Shown here piece after piece: positions 26,745 through 35,747 of a stretch of DNA of 64,000 bases; within the stretch, counting starts at the first letter, position 1; the number at the start of each line of letters is the position of its first letter. A program made the position numbers and the translations under genes. The stretch lies in contig NZ_OERU01000001.1 in assembly GCF_900240845.1 (NCBI RefSeq), positions 765,079-829,078 of the forward strand, given 5' to 3'. The notes under the pieces were generated by a model. The model did no database searches and was not told the DNA's origin. It worked only from the letters and a program-made list of their open reading frames with translations. The stretch is from Peptostreptococcus faecalis. GTDB lineage: Bacteria; Bacillota; Clostridia; Peptostreptococcales; Peptostreptococcaceae.

Positions 26745-27902
26745 ATGGACTATAAATATACTTTAATTTCGCCATGCTTTTTTGGAATGGAAAAAATGTT
26801 GGCGAATGAAATAAAGAAACTAAACTTTGAAATTGAAAAAACCGAAGATGGCAGGATTACATACAAAACTGATGAATATGGTATTGCAAAAGCAAATATG
26901 TGGCTAAGATGTGCAGAAAGAGTGAATTTAAAGATTGCAGAATTTAAAGCGACTTCTTTTGACGAGCTTTATGAAAATACAAAAAGAATTGACTGGTCTA
27001 AATTTATACCTTATGGAGCACAATTCCCAGTGTCTAAAGCATCATCAATTAAATCAAAACTATATTCTACTCCAGATATTCAGTCAATAGTGAAAAAAGC
27101 TATAGTTGATAGCTTGAAGGGCAAATATTTAGAAGAGGGGATGTTGAAAGAAGACAAAGAAAAATATCCAATATATGTATTTATACACAAAGATAAAGTT
27201 GTCTTATCAATTGATACAAGTGGGGATGCTCTTCATAAAAGGGGTTATAGGGAAAAGTCTAACAAAGCTCCTATAAGAGAAACTCTTGCAGCAGCAATGG
27301 TATATCTTACACCTTGGAGACCTGGAAAGATTCTAGTAGATCCTATGTGTGGATCAGGTACAATTTTAATCGAAGCGGCTATGATAGGAATGAATATGGC
27401 ACCTGGATTAAATAGAGAGTTTATATCGGAAAAATGGAGAACTATCGATAAAAAAATTTGGTGGGATACTAGGAGAGAAGCATTTGACTTGATGGAAGAT
27501 AATCAAGACTTTACTATTTATGGATACGATATTGATCCAGAATCAATAGAGCTTGCAAAAAACAACGCTGAAATTGCTGGTGTAGAAGAATATATAAAAT
27601 TTGAAGTTGGAGATGTTAAAAATTACATATCTGATGAAGAATATGGTTTTATAATAACAAATCCGCCATATGGTGAGAGACTAGAAGACGAAGATAGTGT
27701 AAAGCTACTATACAAAGATATGGGATATACTTTTGATAAATTAAAGAATTGGTCATATTTTATTATAACTTCTTATGAAGAATTTGAATATGAATTTGGA
27801 AAAACGTCAACTAGAAAAAGAAAATTATATAATGGTATGCTTAAAACATATTATTATCAATATCTTGGACCAAAGCCGCCAAAAATAAATGCTAAACAAT
27901 AA
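26745..27902 (+). CDS. THUMP-domain rRNA guanine-N2 methyltransferase, RlmL/YpsC type
   Basis: 385 residues. The N-terminal ferredoxin-like and THUMP region spans about 1-160; the Rossmann methyltransferase has DPMCGSGTILIEAA (SAM loop) near 203 and the catalytic NPPYGERL near 306. It should methylate a guanine in 23S rRNA in the cytoplasm. It is 13 bases after telA with its own AAGGAG, so it is part of the same long operon. There is no C-terminal RlmK domain, as normal for Gram-positive members. Confidence 0.9.
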   Translation: MDYKYTLISPCFFGMEKMLANEIKKLNFEIEKTEDGRITYKTDEYGIAKANMWLRCAERVNLKIAEFKATSFDELYENTKRIDWSKFIPYGAQFPVSKASSIKSKLYSTPDIQSIVKKAIVDSLKGKYLEEGMLKEDKEKYPIYVFIHKDKVVLSIDTSGDALHKRGYREKSNKAPIRETLAAAMVYLTPWRPGKILVDPMCGSGTILIEAAMIGMNMAPGLNREFISEKWRTIDKKIWWDTRREAFDLMEDNQDFTIYGYDIDPESIELAKNNAEIAGVEEYIKFEVGDVKNYISDEEYGFIITNPPYGERLEDEDSVKLLYKDMGYTFDKLKNWSYFIITSYEEFEYEFGKTSTRKRKLYNGMLKTYYYQYLGPKPPKINAKQ

Positions 27903-27911
27903 GGAGGCAAT

Positions 27912-29252
27912 ATGTTAAAGTTAAAAAAATATATTATTTTCTTTTTATTGGCTCCTTTGCTTATATTAAATTTGAGCGGATGTACGAAAAATACAATAGA
28001 GCCGGTTGAGAAATTACTTGAAAAGCCAATTACATTTGAAAACCATTATAATGTTTATAATGAAATAAGAAAATTAACACCTTTAGACACAGAATTTGTA
28101 TTACCTTTAAATTCAGAGGATGTTGGAAGAATTAATCGTGTGGACTTAAATAATGACGGTGAAAATGAAATAGTTACTTTTAAAAAGAAATCTAATGAAA
28201 CACCAGGACTTAGTAATGTATTTATGTATATTTTTAAATACAAAGATGATCGTTTATTCGAAGAATCTGAAAAAATAGTCAAAATACCTGGAGATGTCAT
28301 AATACATGCAAATTTTGTTGATTTGGACAATGATGGTAAGAAGAAAATAGTAATTCAAGTGAGCAGTGCTGGCTTAGAGACTATCTATATTTATGAATAT
28401 GTTAATGATACAGTGAAAAAAATAGATGAATATGTATCGAAAAATCCAGTTAGATTGAATTTTTATGATTACAACAAAGATGGAAAAATAAGGTGTTTGG
28501 CACTTGTTCAAGATTCTTCAAATTATGAAGTAAAACTGTGTGAATTGAAATTAATCAATAATAAAATTAATTTTATAGAAAGTGGAACATCTAAAACTTC
28601 TGGCAATATTGATAAAATAGAGGTTACTAATGGCAAAATTAGCAAAAACACATATGGTAGCATAATGACATATCATACAATGGATGGACGGGTAATACCG
28701 CAGATAATAGTATTTAAAGATAATAAATTTGAAAGAGTTATTGATAATGGCAATTTGAAAAACTCTAATATGATAGTTCCATTAGATATAAATGGAAATG
28801 GAATCTTAGAAATTCCTAAGGTAGATAATGAATATTTGAATAAGGAATCGAAAAAATCAAGTGTCATATCATGGTATGAGTGGAATGGAATTACTGGAGA
28901 AGATAGTGCTTTGATTTTAACTAATCAAATTTTCTATTGCAGTAATTATAACTTTAAACTTAAAGTACCAAAAAGACTGACAAGTAAATTTTATATAAAA
29001 CAAAACTTCACAGAAGAAAATAGCGATTTTACGTTTTTTTCTAGAGAAAATGAAAAGTTAGAAAAATTATTTAAAATAAAAGTAATAAAAAAATTCAGTG
29101 ATGATAAAAATAAGGGAATTAGTAATACGGATAAAATATACGAAAATAATGAATATATTTTCGCATTAGAAAGTCTGAACAAAAAAAATATGAACAAATA
29201 CAACCTTAGTTTTATGTCGGTGAAAGATTCTTTTGAACTTATAAATAAATAG
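27912..29252 (+). CDS. Lipoprotein with Ca-binding-type FG-GAP/VCBS-like repeats
   Basis: 446 residues. A lipoprotein signal ends at LSGC (Cys24). At least four loops of the D-x-[DN]-x-[DN]-G type recur: DLNNDGENEIV near 78, DLDNDGKKKIV near 137, DYNKDGKI near 186 and DINGNGILEI near 293. Each sits before a beta strand, which is how integrin-like beta-propeller blades look; such loops commonly bind calcium. It is anchored outside the membrane and lies nine bases before the response regulator gene, so it may take part in sensing for the two-component pair. That role is inferred from operon position only. Confidence 0.75.
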   Translation: MLKLKKYIIFFLLAPLLILNLSGCTKNTIEPVEKLLEKPITFENHYNVYNEIRKLTPLDTEFVLPLNSEDVGRINRVDLNNDGENEIVTFKKKSNETPGLSNVFMYIFKYKDDRLFEESEKIVKIPGDVIIHANFVDLDNDGKKKIVIQVSSAGLETIYIYEYVNDTVKKIDEYVSKNPVRLNFYDYNKDGKIRCLALVQDSSNYEVKLCELKLINNKINFIESGTSKTSGNIDKIEVTNGKISKNTYGSIMTYHTMDGRVIPQIIVFKDNKFERVIDNGNLKNSNMIVPLDINGNGILEIPKVDNEYLNKESKKSSVISWYEWNGITGEDSALILTNQIFYCSNYNFKLKVPKRLTSKFYIKQNFTEENSDFTFFSRENEKLEKLFKIKVIKKFSDDKNKGISNTDKIYENNEYIFALESLNKKNMNKYNLSFMSVKDSFELINK

Positions 29253-29260
29253 GAGGCAGC

Positions 29261-29956
29261 ATGGAAAAGATTCTAGTTTTAGAAGATGAAATTGGTATTA
29301 GAAGCTTTGTGAGCATCAATTTAAGAAGAGAAGGGTACGAAGTAATAGAAGCTGGTACAGGATCAGAAGCTATAGAATTATTTGAAAAAGAAAAAGATAT
29401 TTCTTTAGCACTTTTGGACATTATGTTACCTGATATGAGTGGAATAGAAGTCTGCAAATATATAAGACAAACAAATGATAATGTAGGTGTGATTATGTTG
29501 ACAGCAAAATCGCAAGAAGAAGACAAGATAGAGGGGCTTATATCTGGGGCGGATGACTACATAATTAAACCATTTAGTATAAAAGAGTTGTTAGCTAGAG
29601 TTTCAGTTCTTATCAGAAGAGTAAATAGAGATAGTGATTCTAAGAAAAATAATATGATAGATTCACCACCTTTTCTATTAGATCCAAATAAGAGAAAACT
29701 ATATAAAAATGGCGAAGAAGTCGATTTAACGCCTACTGAATTTTCTATAGTAAAATATCTTATGATGAACGATAATCAAAGCCTTAGTAGAGATGAAATT
29801 CTTGAAGAAGTATGGGGATCAGTAGTTTTATATGATTACAAAATAGTAGATGTAAATATCAGACGTATTAGAAATAAAATTGAAGATGATTCTTCAAAAC
29901 CTAAATATATACAAACTGTATGGGGTTATGGTTATTCCTTTAGGAGAGGAGAATAA
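29261..29956 (+). CDS. OmpR/PhoB-family response regulator
   Basis: 231 residues. Acidic pair ED near residue 8, phosphoacceptor Asp53 in LLDIMLPD, conserved Lys in YIIKPF and a C-terminal winged helix with VDVNIRRIRNKIE and the end motif TVWGYGYSF. GGAGG precedes the ATG. Its stop codon shares one base with the start of the kinase gene. It belongs to the same operon as the calcium-type lipoprotein and the MATE pump. Confidence 0.94.
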   Translation: MEKILVLEDEIGIRSFVSINLRREGYEVIEAGTGSEAIELFEKEKDISLALLDIMLPDMSGIEVCKYIRQTNDNVGVIMLTAKSQEEDKIEGLISGADDYIIKPFSIKELLARVSVLIRRVNRDSDSKKNNMIDSPPFLLDPNKRKLYKNGEEVDLTPTEFSIVKYLMMNDNQSLSRDEILEEVWGSVVLYDYKIVDVNIRRIRNKIEDDSSKPKYIQTVWGYGYSFRRGE

Positions 29957-31389
29957 TGGGATTACATTTTGGCGGATTAAGAAAAAAAGTTTTAAAAAAC
30001 TTTATAATTATAATATTGCTAGTTGTATTGTCTTTTGAAGTAGTAATAATGTTTTTTTATACGAGCTACTACCATACGTCAGTAAAACAAACGTTGATGT
30101 CACAGGTTGGTTATACTAATGCAGTGTTTAATACGGCGAGTATGGAAAATTTGAGTTTTATGAATAAGGCTGAAAATATTTTTGAGAATCAAAGCCACTC
30201 TAAAAATACAAAAATTGCTATTAATATAATTGATAGAAATGGGAATATAATAATCGATCAATATGGCTTTAAGTCTCATGAAAAATGCGAATATATAGAT
30301 GTAAAAAAAGCACTTCAAAATGTGGAGGTAATTCAACCATATAAATATAACGAGCTAAATACAAATGAAAAAGTAATGAGCGTTTCAGTTCCTATAAAAA
30401 GCGATGGAGTTGTTCAAGGTGTGGTGCGTTATAGCGTATCACTAAAATATATGGATATAGATATATTAAAAAACTTCACATATTTGCTGATAATTGGTAT
30501 TTTAATATTAAGTTTTAGTGTTGCATTGAGCTTGAAATTTGCAGATAGTATAATAGAACCTTTACGCGAGTTAAAAATATTTTCAAATATGCTAGCAAAA
30601 GGTAACTATAATATTACAATGAATAAGGAAAGAGTTTCAGATGATGAGATTGGGGACTTGGCCAGAACTTTTGAAAACATGGCACAAGAAATTCAAAAAA
30701 GTGAAAAACTTAAAGATGAATTTATATCTTCTATTTCACATGAATTAAGAACACCACTTACATCTATTAATGGATGGAGCGAAACACTTCAACTAGATCA
30801 AATTTCAAAAGAAGAGTTGAGTTTAGGGCTTAATATTATTCAAGATGAAACACAGAGATTAATTAAATTGGTGGAAGAACTTTTAGATTTCTCAAGGTTA
30901 TCTTCTGATAGAATTAGGTTGAATATTGAAAAGGTAAATATTAATACATTAGCAACTAGTGTATTAAATCAACTGAGTTCAATGGCTATAAATAAAAAAA
31001 TTAAGATGAATTTTGAGTTTAAAAATAAGGAAATAAACTTGATATATGCTGATAAAAATAGACTTCGTCAAGTTCTAATAAATTTAATACAAAATGCTAT
31101 TAAATTTACACCGGAAGAAGGTAGTATTTTTATAAGCCTTGAACAACACTCACAATATACTGAAATAACTGTCAGGGACACTGGTATAGGTATATCTGAA
31201 AAAAATATTAACAATGTATCTAAAAAGTTTTTCCAAGAAGATTTCCATAAGGCTGGAAGTGGTTTAGGGTTAGCGATTAGTGATGAAATTATAAAGCTAC
31301 ATGGCGGAAAAATGGACATTAAGAGCAAGAAAAATGAAGGTACTGAGATATCTTTTACAGTAAAAAATGACAGTCGTATTAGAAGATAA
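29956..31389 (+). CDS. Sensor histidine kinase with HAMP domain
   Basis: 477 residues. A first membrane helix at about 14-36, an extracytoplasmic region to about 172, a second helix at 175-196, a HAMP linker (EPLRELKIFSNMLAKGNY), then HisKA with SHELRTPLTS (His262), N-box NLIQNAIKFTPEE and ATP-lid boxes DTGIGIS and GSGLGLAI. It overlaps the regulator gene by one base and is its partner. Layout resembles the ResE/PhoR class. The signal is unknown. Confidence 0.93.
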   Translation: MGLHFGGLRKKVLKNFIIIILLVVLSFEVVIMFFYTSYYHTSVKQTLMSQVGYTNAVFNTASMENLSFMNKAENIFENQSHSKNTKIAINIIDRNGNIIIDQYGFKSHEKCEYIDVKKALQNVEVIQPYKYNELNTNEKVMSVSVPIKSDGVVQGVVRYSVSLKYMDIDILKNFTYLLIIGILILSFSVALSLKFADSIIEPLRELKIFSNMLAKGNYNITMNKERVSDDEIGDLARTFENMAQEIQKSEKLKDEFISSISHELRTPLTSINGWSETLQLDQISKEELSLGLNIIQDETQRLIKLVEELLDFSRLSSDRIRLNIEKVNINTLATSVLNQLSSMAINKKIKMNFEFKNKEINLIYADKNRLRQVLINLIQNAIKFTPEEGSIFISLEQHSQYTEITVRDTGIGISEKNINNVSKKFFQEDFHKAGSGLGLAISDEIIKLHGGKMDIKSKKNEGTEISFTVKNDSRIRR

Positions 31390-31434
31390 TAATCGAGACT
31401 TTTATAAATAATTGTATAAATTAGGAGATTAATT

Positions 31435-32796
31435 TTGAAAAAGGATTTAGGCAACGATAATATATCTAAACTACTATTAGAGCTGAGTATTCCAGCAATA
31501 TTAAGTATGTTAGTAGCAGCACTTTATAACATAGTTGATAGAATCTTTGTTGGAAACACAAACCCTTTAGGATTGACAGCAATAGGAATTACTATGCCAT
31601 TTCAAATAGTGCAAATGGCATTTGTATTGCTTATAGGAGTTGGAAGTGCGACACTTATTTCAATAAAATACGGAGAAAATAAAAAAAAATCTGCGGAAGA
31701 TATCTTATTAAATGCTTTGATACTAATCGTAATTGCTGAATTAATTGTAACGGTAATATGCATAGCTTTTATTGACCCAATTTTTTCTCTTTTAGGTGTG
31801 TCAGAGTCGGTTTATGATCTTGCAAAGCAGTATATTATAATAATCCTCTTAGGAGGTGTTCCTGGTCTGACTGGATACTGTCTTAACAACGCAGTAAGGA
31901 GTATGGGATTTTCAAAACACTCTATGTTTTTTGTTCTCTTTAGCTCAATTTTAAATATTATATTAGATGGTTTTTTTATTCTTGTATTAGGATGGGGAGT
32001 AAAGGGAGCAGCTATAGCTACTGTTATATCACAAATATTTGTAACAATATTTGTGATAGATTTTTTCATTAGGAATAAAGATGTTCCTATTAAATTGAAT
32101 TTAAATAGAGCAAAATTAAAATTAGAAACGATTAAAGAAATTTTTTTAATAGGGTTACCTAATTTTTACATGCAAATATTTGGAACTGTTTTTAATATAA
32201 TATTAAATAGGTTCATAATAGCATATGGTGGAGACTATCAACTTGCATCAGTAACTATAATTACGTCAGTTAGCATGGTTTTTACTATGGTAATTTATGG
32301 AATTAGCCAAGGAGCGCAACCTATTATTGGATATAATTATGGAGCAAAAAAGCAAGAACGATGTCTTGAAACATTAACGAAAACTCTCGCTTCCGTAACA
32401 GTTTTTTCTATGTTTTTCTTGTTTTTAATCGAGTTATTCCCTCATTTTCTAGTTAAATTTTTTACAGAAGATGTACAACTTCTCAATATTACATCCAATA
32501 ATATACGGATATTTTTATTTGCAATTCCTTTTGTTGGGATACACTCTGTTGGAACTACATATTTCCAAACTACAAAAAGACCGAAAATTTCTTCTATCTT
32601 GTATATATTAAAATATGGTGCAATACTTATACCTCTTTTATATATCATACCTAGATTTGCAGGTATAAATGGAGTGTATATATCAAATGCATTAAGTGAA
32701 CTAATATCAGGAACTGTAGCATTAATTTTAATAATATTAGATATAAGAAAAATAAAAAAACAGCTCGGTAGAAAAATTCAAAGCAGTGAGGTGTAA
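31435..32796 (+). CDS. MATE-family multidrug/Na+ efflux protein
   Basis: 453 residues with 12 membrane helices. The N-terminal LLLELSIPAILSMLVAALYNIVDRIFVG block and the repeated central helix IKEIFLIGLPNFYMQI show the two-fold MATE architecture; GAQPIIGYNYGAKK is a family signature in the second half. The start is a TTG at 31435 preceded by TAGGAG at seven bases; no ATG is better. It extrudes drugs or cationic compounds with Na+ or H+. It follows the two-component genes and may be their target, but this is only suggested by position. Confidence 0.92.
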   Translation: MKKDLGNDNISKLLLELSIPAILSMLVAALYNIVDRIFVGNTNPLGLTAIGITMPFQIVQMAFVLLIGVGSATLISIKYGENKKKSAEDILLNALILIVIAELIVTVICIAFIDPIFSLLGVSESVYDLAKQYIIIILLGGVPGLTGYCLNNAVRSMGFSKHSMFFVLFSSILNIILDGFFILVLGWGVKGAAIATVISQIFVTIFVIDFFIRNKDVPIKLNLNRAKLKLETIKEIFLIGLPNFYMQIFGTVFNIILNRFIIAYGGDYQLASVTIITSVSMVFTMVIYGISQGAQPIIGYNYGAKKQERCLETLTKTLASVTVFSMFFLFLIELFPHFLVKFFTEDVQLLNITSNNIRIFLFAIPFVGIHSVGTTYFQTTKRPKISSILYILKYGAILIPLLYIIPRFAGINGVYISNALSELISGTVALILIILDIRKIKKQLGRKIQSSEV

Positions 32797-32803
32797 ACTT
32801 AAG

Positions 32804-33328
32804 ATGTATGATATAATGATTTTGAATTTTATAAAAGAATACTTTCACTCAAATGTAGGTGACGCTTTTTTTGTTTTTATTACATATTTAGGTGAAGGTG
32901 GTTTTATATGGATACTACTAGCACTGTTTTTAATACTGCTAAAAAAAGAATATAGGTTAGGTATATCTATGTTTGTAGCCCTATCGTTGGTAGGAATAGT
33001 GTGTCTTCTTATTGTCAAGCCAATGGTAGCAAGAGAAAGGCCTTTTTATTATGTGGAAGGAATACAACTTTTGATTAAAAAACCTACTGATTTTTCTTTT
33101 CCGTCGGGTCATACGGCTTCGTCATTTGCAGCGGTTACAGTATTATTTTTAAATAAAAGCAAGTCATTCAAGCCGACATTAGTACTGGCAGTTTTAATTT
33201 CGTTTTCACGACTATATTTGTATGTGCATTATCCATCAGATGTTTTATTCGGCATAATATTTGGTGTATTATTAGCCTATATTGCAAACAAAGTGGTAAA
33301 CGAAATTTCTAAAAAAATAAAGACTTAA
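32804..33328 (+). CDS. PAP2-family phosphatase, undecaprenyl-pyrophosphate phosphatase type
   Basis: 174 residues with about five membrane helices. The three PAP2 motifs are intact: KPMVARERP, PSGHTA and SRLYLYVHYPSD with the catalytic histidines. The ATG at 32804 follows GTGAGGTG; an in-frame GTG lies inside the previous gene. It probably removes a phosphate from an isoprenoid or lipid pyrophosphate at the membrane. It is the last gene of the operon that starts with the XpaC-like gene; a terminator follows at 33470. Confidence 0.9.
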   Translation: MYDIMILNFIKEYFHSNVGDAFFVFITYLGEGGFIWILLALFLILLKKEYRLGISMFVALSLVGIVCLLIVKPMVARERPFYYVEGIQLLIKKPTDFSFPSGHTASSFAAVTVLFLNKSKSFKPTLVLAVLISFSRLYLYVHYPSDVLFGIIFGVLLAYIANKVVNEISKKIKT

Positions 33329-33635
33329 TCTTTTATATTTATCGTTACTTTTCAAGTATAGGTGAGTATAAAAAATATAAAGCAAAAAGAAATTATTTAA
33401 TATTAGTAAAAGAATAGAAAGAAATTTAATATTATAGTAAAATATGATATTATATAATAATGTGAGATAAAGCACTGATAAACACAGTGCTTTTTTCAAT
33501 AAACTATTATGAAAAATTGAAATTCTCACAAAAAGTATATAATATTTTAATATAAAATTATGCGTTTTCTATTTAGTTTAATAAAAATTATAACGGTAGA
33601 AATATAAGAAATAAATTTAAGTTAGGAGAATTAAG
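33329..33635 (+). other. Intergenic region with one terminator, otherwise featureless
   Basis: About 307 bases of AT-rich sequence. Apart from the terminator hairpin at 33470 and the GGAG ribosome site of miaB at its end, I see no reading frame with a start signal, no riboswitch motif and no tRNA. Several TATAAT-like hexamers near 33450 are expected by chance at this base composition. Confidence 0.6.
33470..33496 (+). terminator. Terminator of the xpaC-to-PAP2 operon
   Basis: AAGCACTG at 33470-33477 pairs with CAGTGCTT at 33484-33491 across a six-base loop and runs into TTTTTC. Confidence 0.8.
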
Positions 33636-35084
33636 GTGTCAGAAAGAAAACAAATTGAAATATCAAAAGAAAAGATAGAAGAACAAGATAAATTCATTGA
33701 ATTGCTACATAGAACAAATGAAGATTACTTTAATAAATCTGGATCTAGGAAAACATACTCGCTTGTTACATATGGATGTCAAATGAATGAACATGATTCT
33801 GAAATGTTGATTTCTATGCTTGAATCTATGGGATATGCAAGATCAATTTCGGAAGATAAAGCAGATTTAGTAATTTATAATACATGTGCAGTAAGAGAAA
33901 ATGCAGAGCTAAAAGTATATGGAAATTTAGGTCATCTAAAGAGTGTGAAAAAAAATAGACCTGATATGAAAATTGCTGTTTGCGGATGTATGATGCAGCA
34001 GCCACATGTTGTAGAAGAAATTAAAAAGAAATATAGACATGTAGACCTAATATTTGGAACACATAACTTATATAAATTCCCTCAACTTTTGTCAGACACA
34101 TTTGGAAGGGAAAAAATGCTTGTAGATGTATGGGATGTTGATGGAGAAGTTGTAGAAGGCTTAAAAAGTGATAGAAAGTTTAGTGTAAAAGCATTTGTGA
34201 ATATTATGTATGGTTGCAACAATTTTTGTACATACTGTATCGTGCCTTATACAAGAGGTAGAGAAAGAAGCAGACTCCCAGAAGATATAATATTTGAAAT
34301 AAAAGAATTAGTGTCAAATGGAGTAAAAGAAGTAACTCTTTTGGGACAGAATGTAAATTCATATGGAAAAACACTAGAGGAATCTAAAAAAATAACATTT
34401 GCTCAACTATTAAGAGAAGTAAATGAAATTGAAGGAATAGAGCGAATCAGATTTATGACATCTCATCCAAAAGATATATCTGATGAAGTAATTTATGCAA
34501 TTAGAGATTGTGATAAAGTATGTGAATTTTTACACTTGCCTTTCCAATCAGGAAGTACAGCTTTATTGAAAAAAATGAATAGACATTATACAAAAGAAGA
34601 TTATTTAAATATAATTAAGAAAGCTAAATCAGAAATACCAAATATAGCTTTTTCTACAGATATTATGATAGGTTTCCCAGGTGAAACAGATGCAGATATA
34701 GATGATACAATAGATGTATGCGAAGAAACTAGATACGATTCAGCCTTTACATTTATTTACTCTAAAAGAACAGGGACGCCTGCAGCTAGAATGGAAAATC
34801 AAATACCTGAAGATGTAAAACATCAAAGATTTGACAGGGTATTAGAAGTTGTAAATAGAATTTCTGCTGAGAAAAATGAAGAGTACGACTCTAAAATAGT
34901 CGAAGTTCTTGTTGAAGGAAGCAGTAAAAAATACTCTGATATTATGACAGGAAAAACGAGACAAAATAAAACTGTTAATTTTACAGGCGGTGGAGAAGAT
35001 TTAGTAGGGAAAATTGTAAATATATTGATTAAAGAGACAAGATCATTTTCGCTAAATGGTGAATTAGTAGAAATAATTAGATAA
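33636..35084 (+). CDS. miaB: tRNA-2-methylthio-N6-dimethylallyladenosine synthase MiaB
   Basis: 482 residues from a GTG preceded by GGAGAATTAAG. An N-terminal MTTase domain has YGCQMNEHDSE and the cluster cysteines in NTCAVRENAE and CGCMMQQPH; the radical-SAM motif CNNFCTYCIVP is central, and a C-terminal TRAM domain follows. It adds the methylthio group at A37 of tRNAs reading codons that start with U. A 30-residue N-terminal extension is common in clostridial MiaB. All six expected cysteines are present. Confidence 0.96.
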   Translation: MSERKQIEISKEKIEEQDKFIELLHRTNEDYFNKSGSRKTYSLVTYGCQMNEHDSEMLISMLESMGYARSISEDKADLVIYNTCAVRENAELKVYGNLGHLKSVKKNRPDMKIAVCGCMMQQPHVVEEIKKKYRHVDLIFGTHNLYKFPQLLSDTFGREKMLVDVWDVDGEVVEGLKSDRKFSVKAFVNIMYGCNNFCTYCIVPYTRGRERSRLPEDIIFEIKELVSNGVKEVTLLGQNVNSYGKTLEESKKITFAQLLREVNEIEGIERIRFMTSHPKDISDEVIYAIRDCDKVCEFLHLPFQSGSTALLKKMNRHYTKEDYLNIIKKAKSEIPNIAFSTDIMIGFPGETDADIDDTIDVCEETRYDSAFTFIYSKRTGTPAARMENQIPEDVKHQRFDRVLEVVNRISAEKNEEYDSKIVEVLVEGSSKKYSDIMTGKTRQNKTVNFTGGGEDLVGKIVNILIKETRSFSLNGELVEIIR

Positions 35085-35110
35085 AAGCTACCATAAATAG
35101 GAGAATAAGT

Positions 35111-35671
35111 ATGAAAAAAATATTTTTTACGTTAGTTTTATTGTCGTCAGTAGCACTTGCAGGATGTAAACAAGAAGAAGTATATGAAGATCAAAGAATG
35201 AGTAGCTCATCAGATAAAGAGATGAAAGTAGAATATAATATTTATAACGAAGGTATAATAGACAGTGGATACAACTGGTACAGCAACTATGTGAACAGTT
35301 TTATATCATCTATTAAAGATTCAGGATATTCTGTAGATAAATCTGCTGTAGAAGATCAAGTTGAAAAAGTGAATAGAAAATACAAAGAAATATCTGAAAT
35401 AAATCCTCAAAAAGTGAAATCAGCAATTGATAAAACAGAAAAAGATCTTTCTAAAAATGATAGTTCAGATAAAACATATAAAGATGAAATGAAAAAATCA
35501 AAATCAAAGATTGAAAATAATATAGATACTATGAAAAATATTTTATCAGATATAGAGAATGCTTTAAAGCTTGGTGAAGATGGCAAATATGATGAATTTG
35601 ACTTAAAAAAATTAGAAGAGTTGCAAGTTCAAATAATAAAGATATACGATGAAAAATTAAAAGAACATTAA
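35111..35671 (+). CDS. Small lipoprotein of unknown function
   Basis: 186 residues. The signal peptide ends at the lipobox LAGC (Cys19). The mature protein is rich in Lys, Asp and Glu with long helices, predicted coiled coil in the second half. I do not recognise a domain. It sits 26 bases after miaB and 76 bases before glnS. It should be anchored on the outer face of the membrane. Confidence 0.8.
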   Translation: MKKIFFTLVLLSSVALAGCKQEEVYEDQRMSSSSDKEMKVEYNIYNEGIIDSGYNWYSNYVNSFISSIKDSGYSVDKSAVEDQVEKVNRKYKEISEINPQKVKSAIDKTEKDLSKNDSSDKTYKDEMKKSKSKIENNIDTMKNILSDIENALKLGEDGKYDEFDLKKLEELQVQIIKIYDEKLKEH

Positions 35672-35747
35672 AATAAATAATATTAAATTGAATAAAAATA
35701 TATTAATTATCTTTAGTAAAAATAAGCTCAAAATCAGGAGGTAAAAA

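Noticed and set aside
33440-33496. Possible small RNA made of a TATAAT box followed by a hairpin and T run
   Set aside because: The hairpin is best explained as the terminator of the upstream operon; no good -35 box is present.
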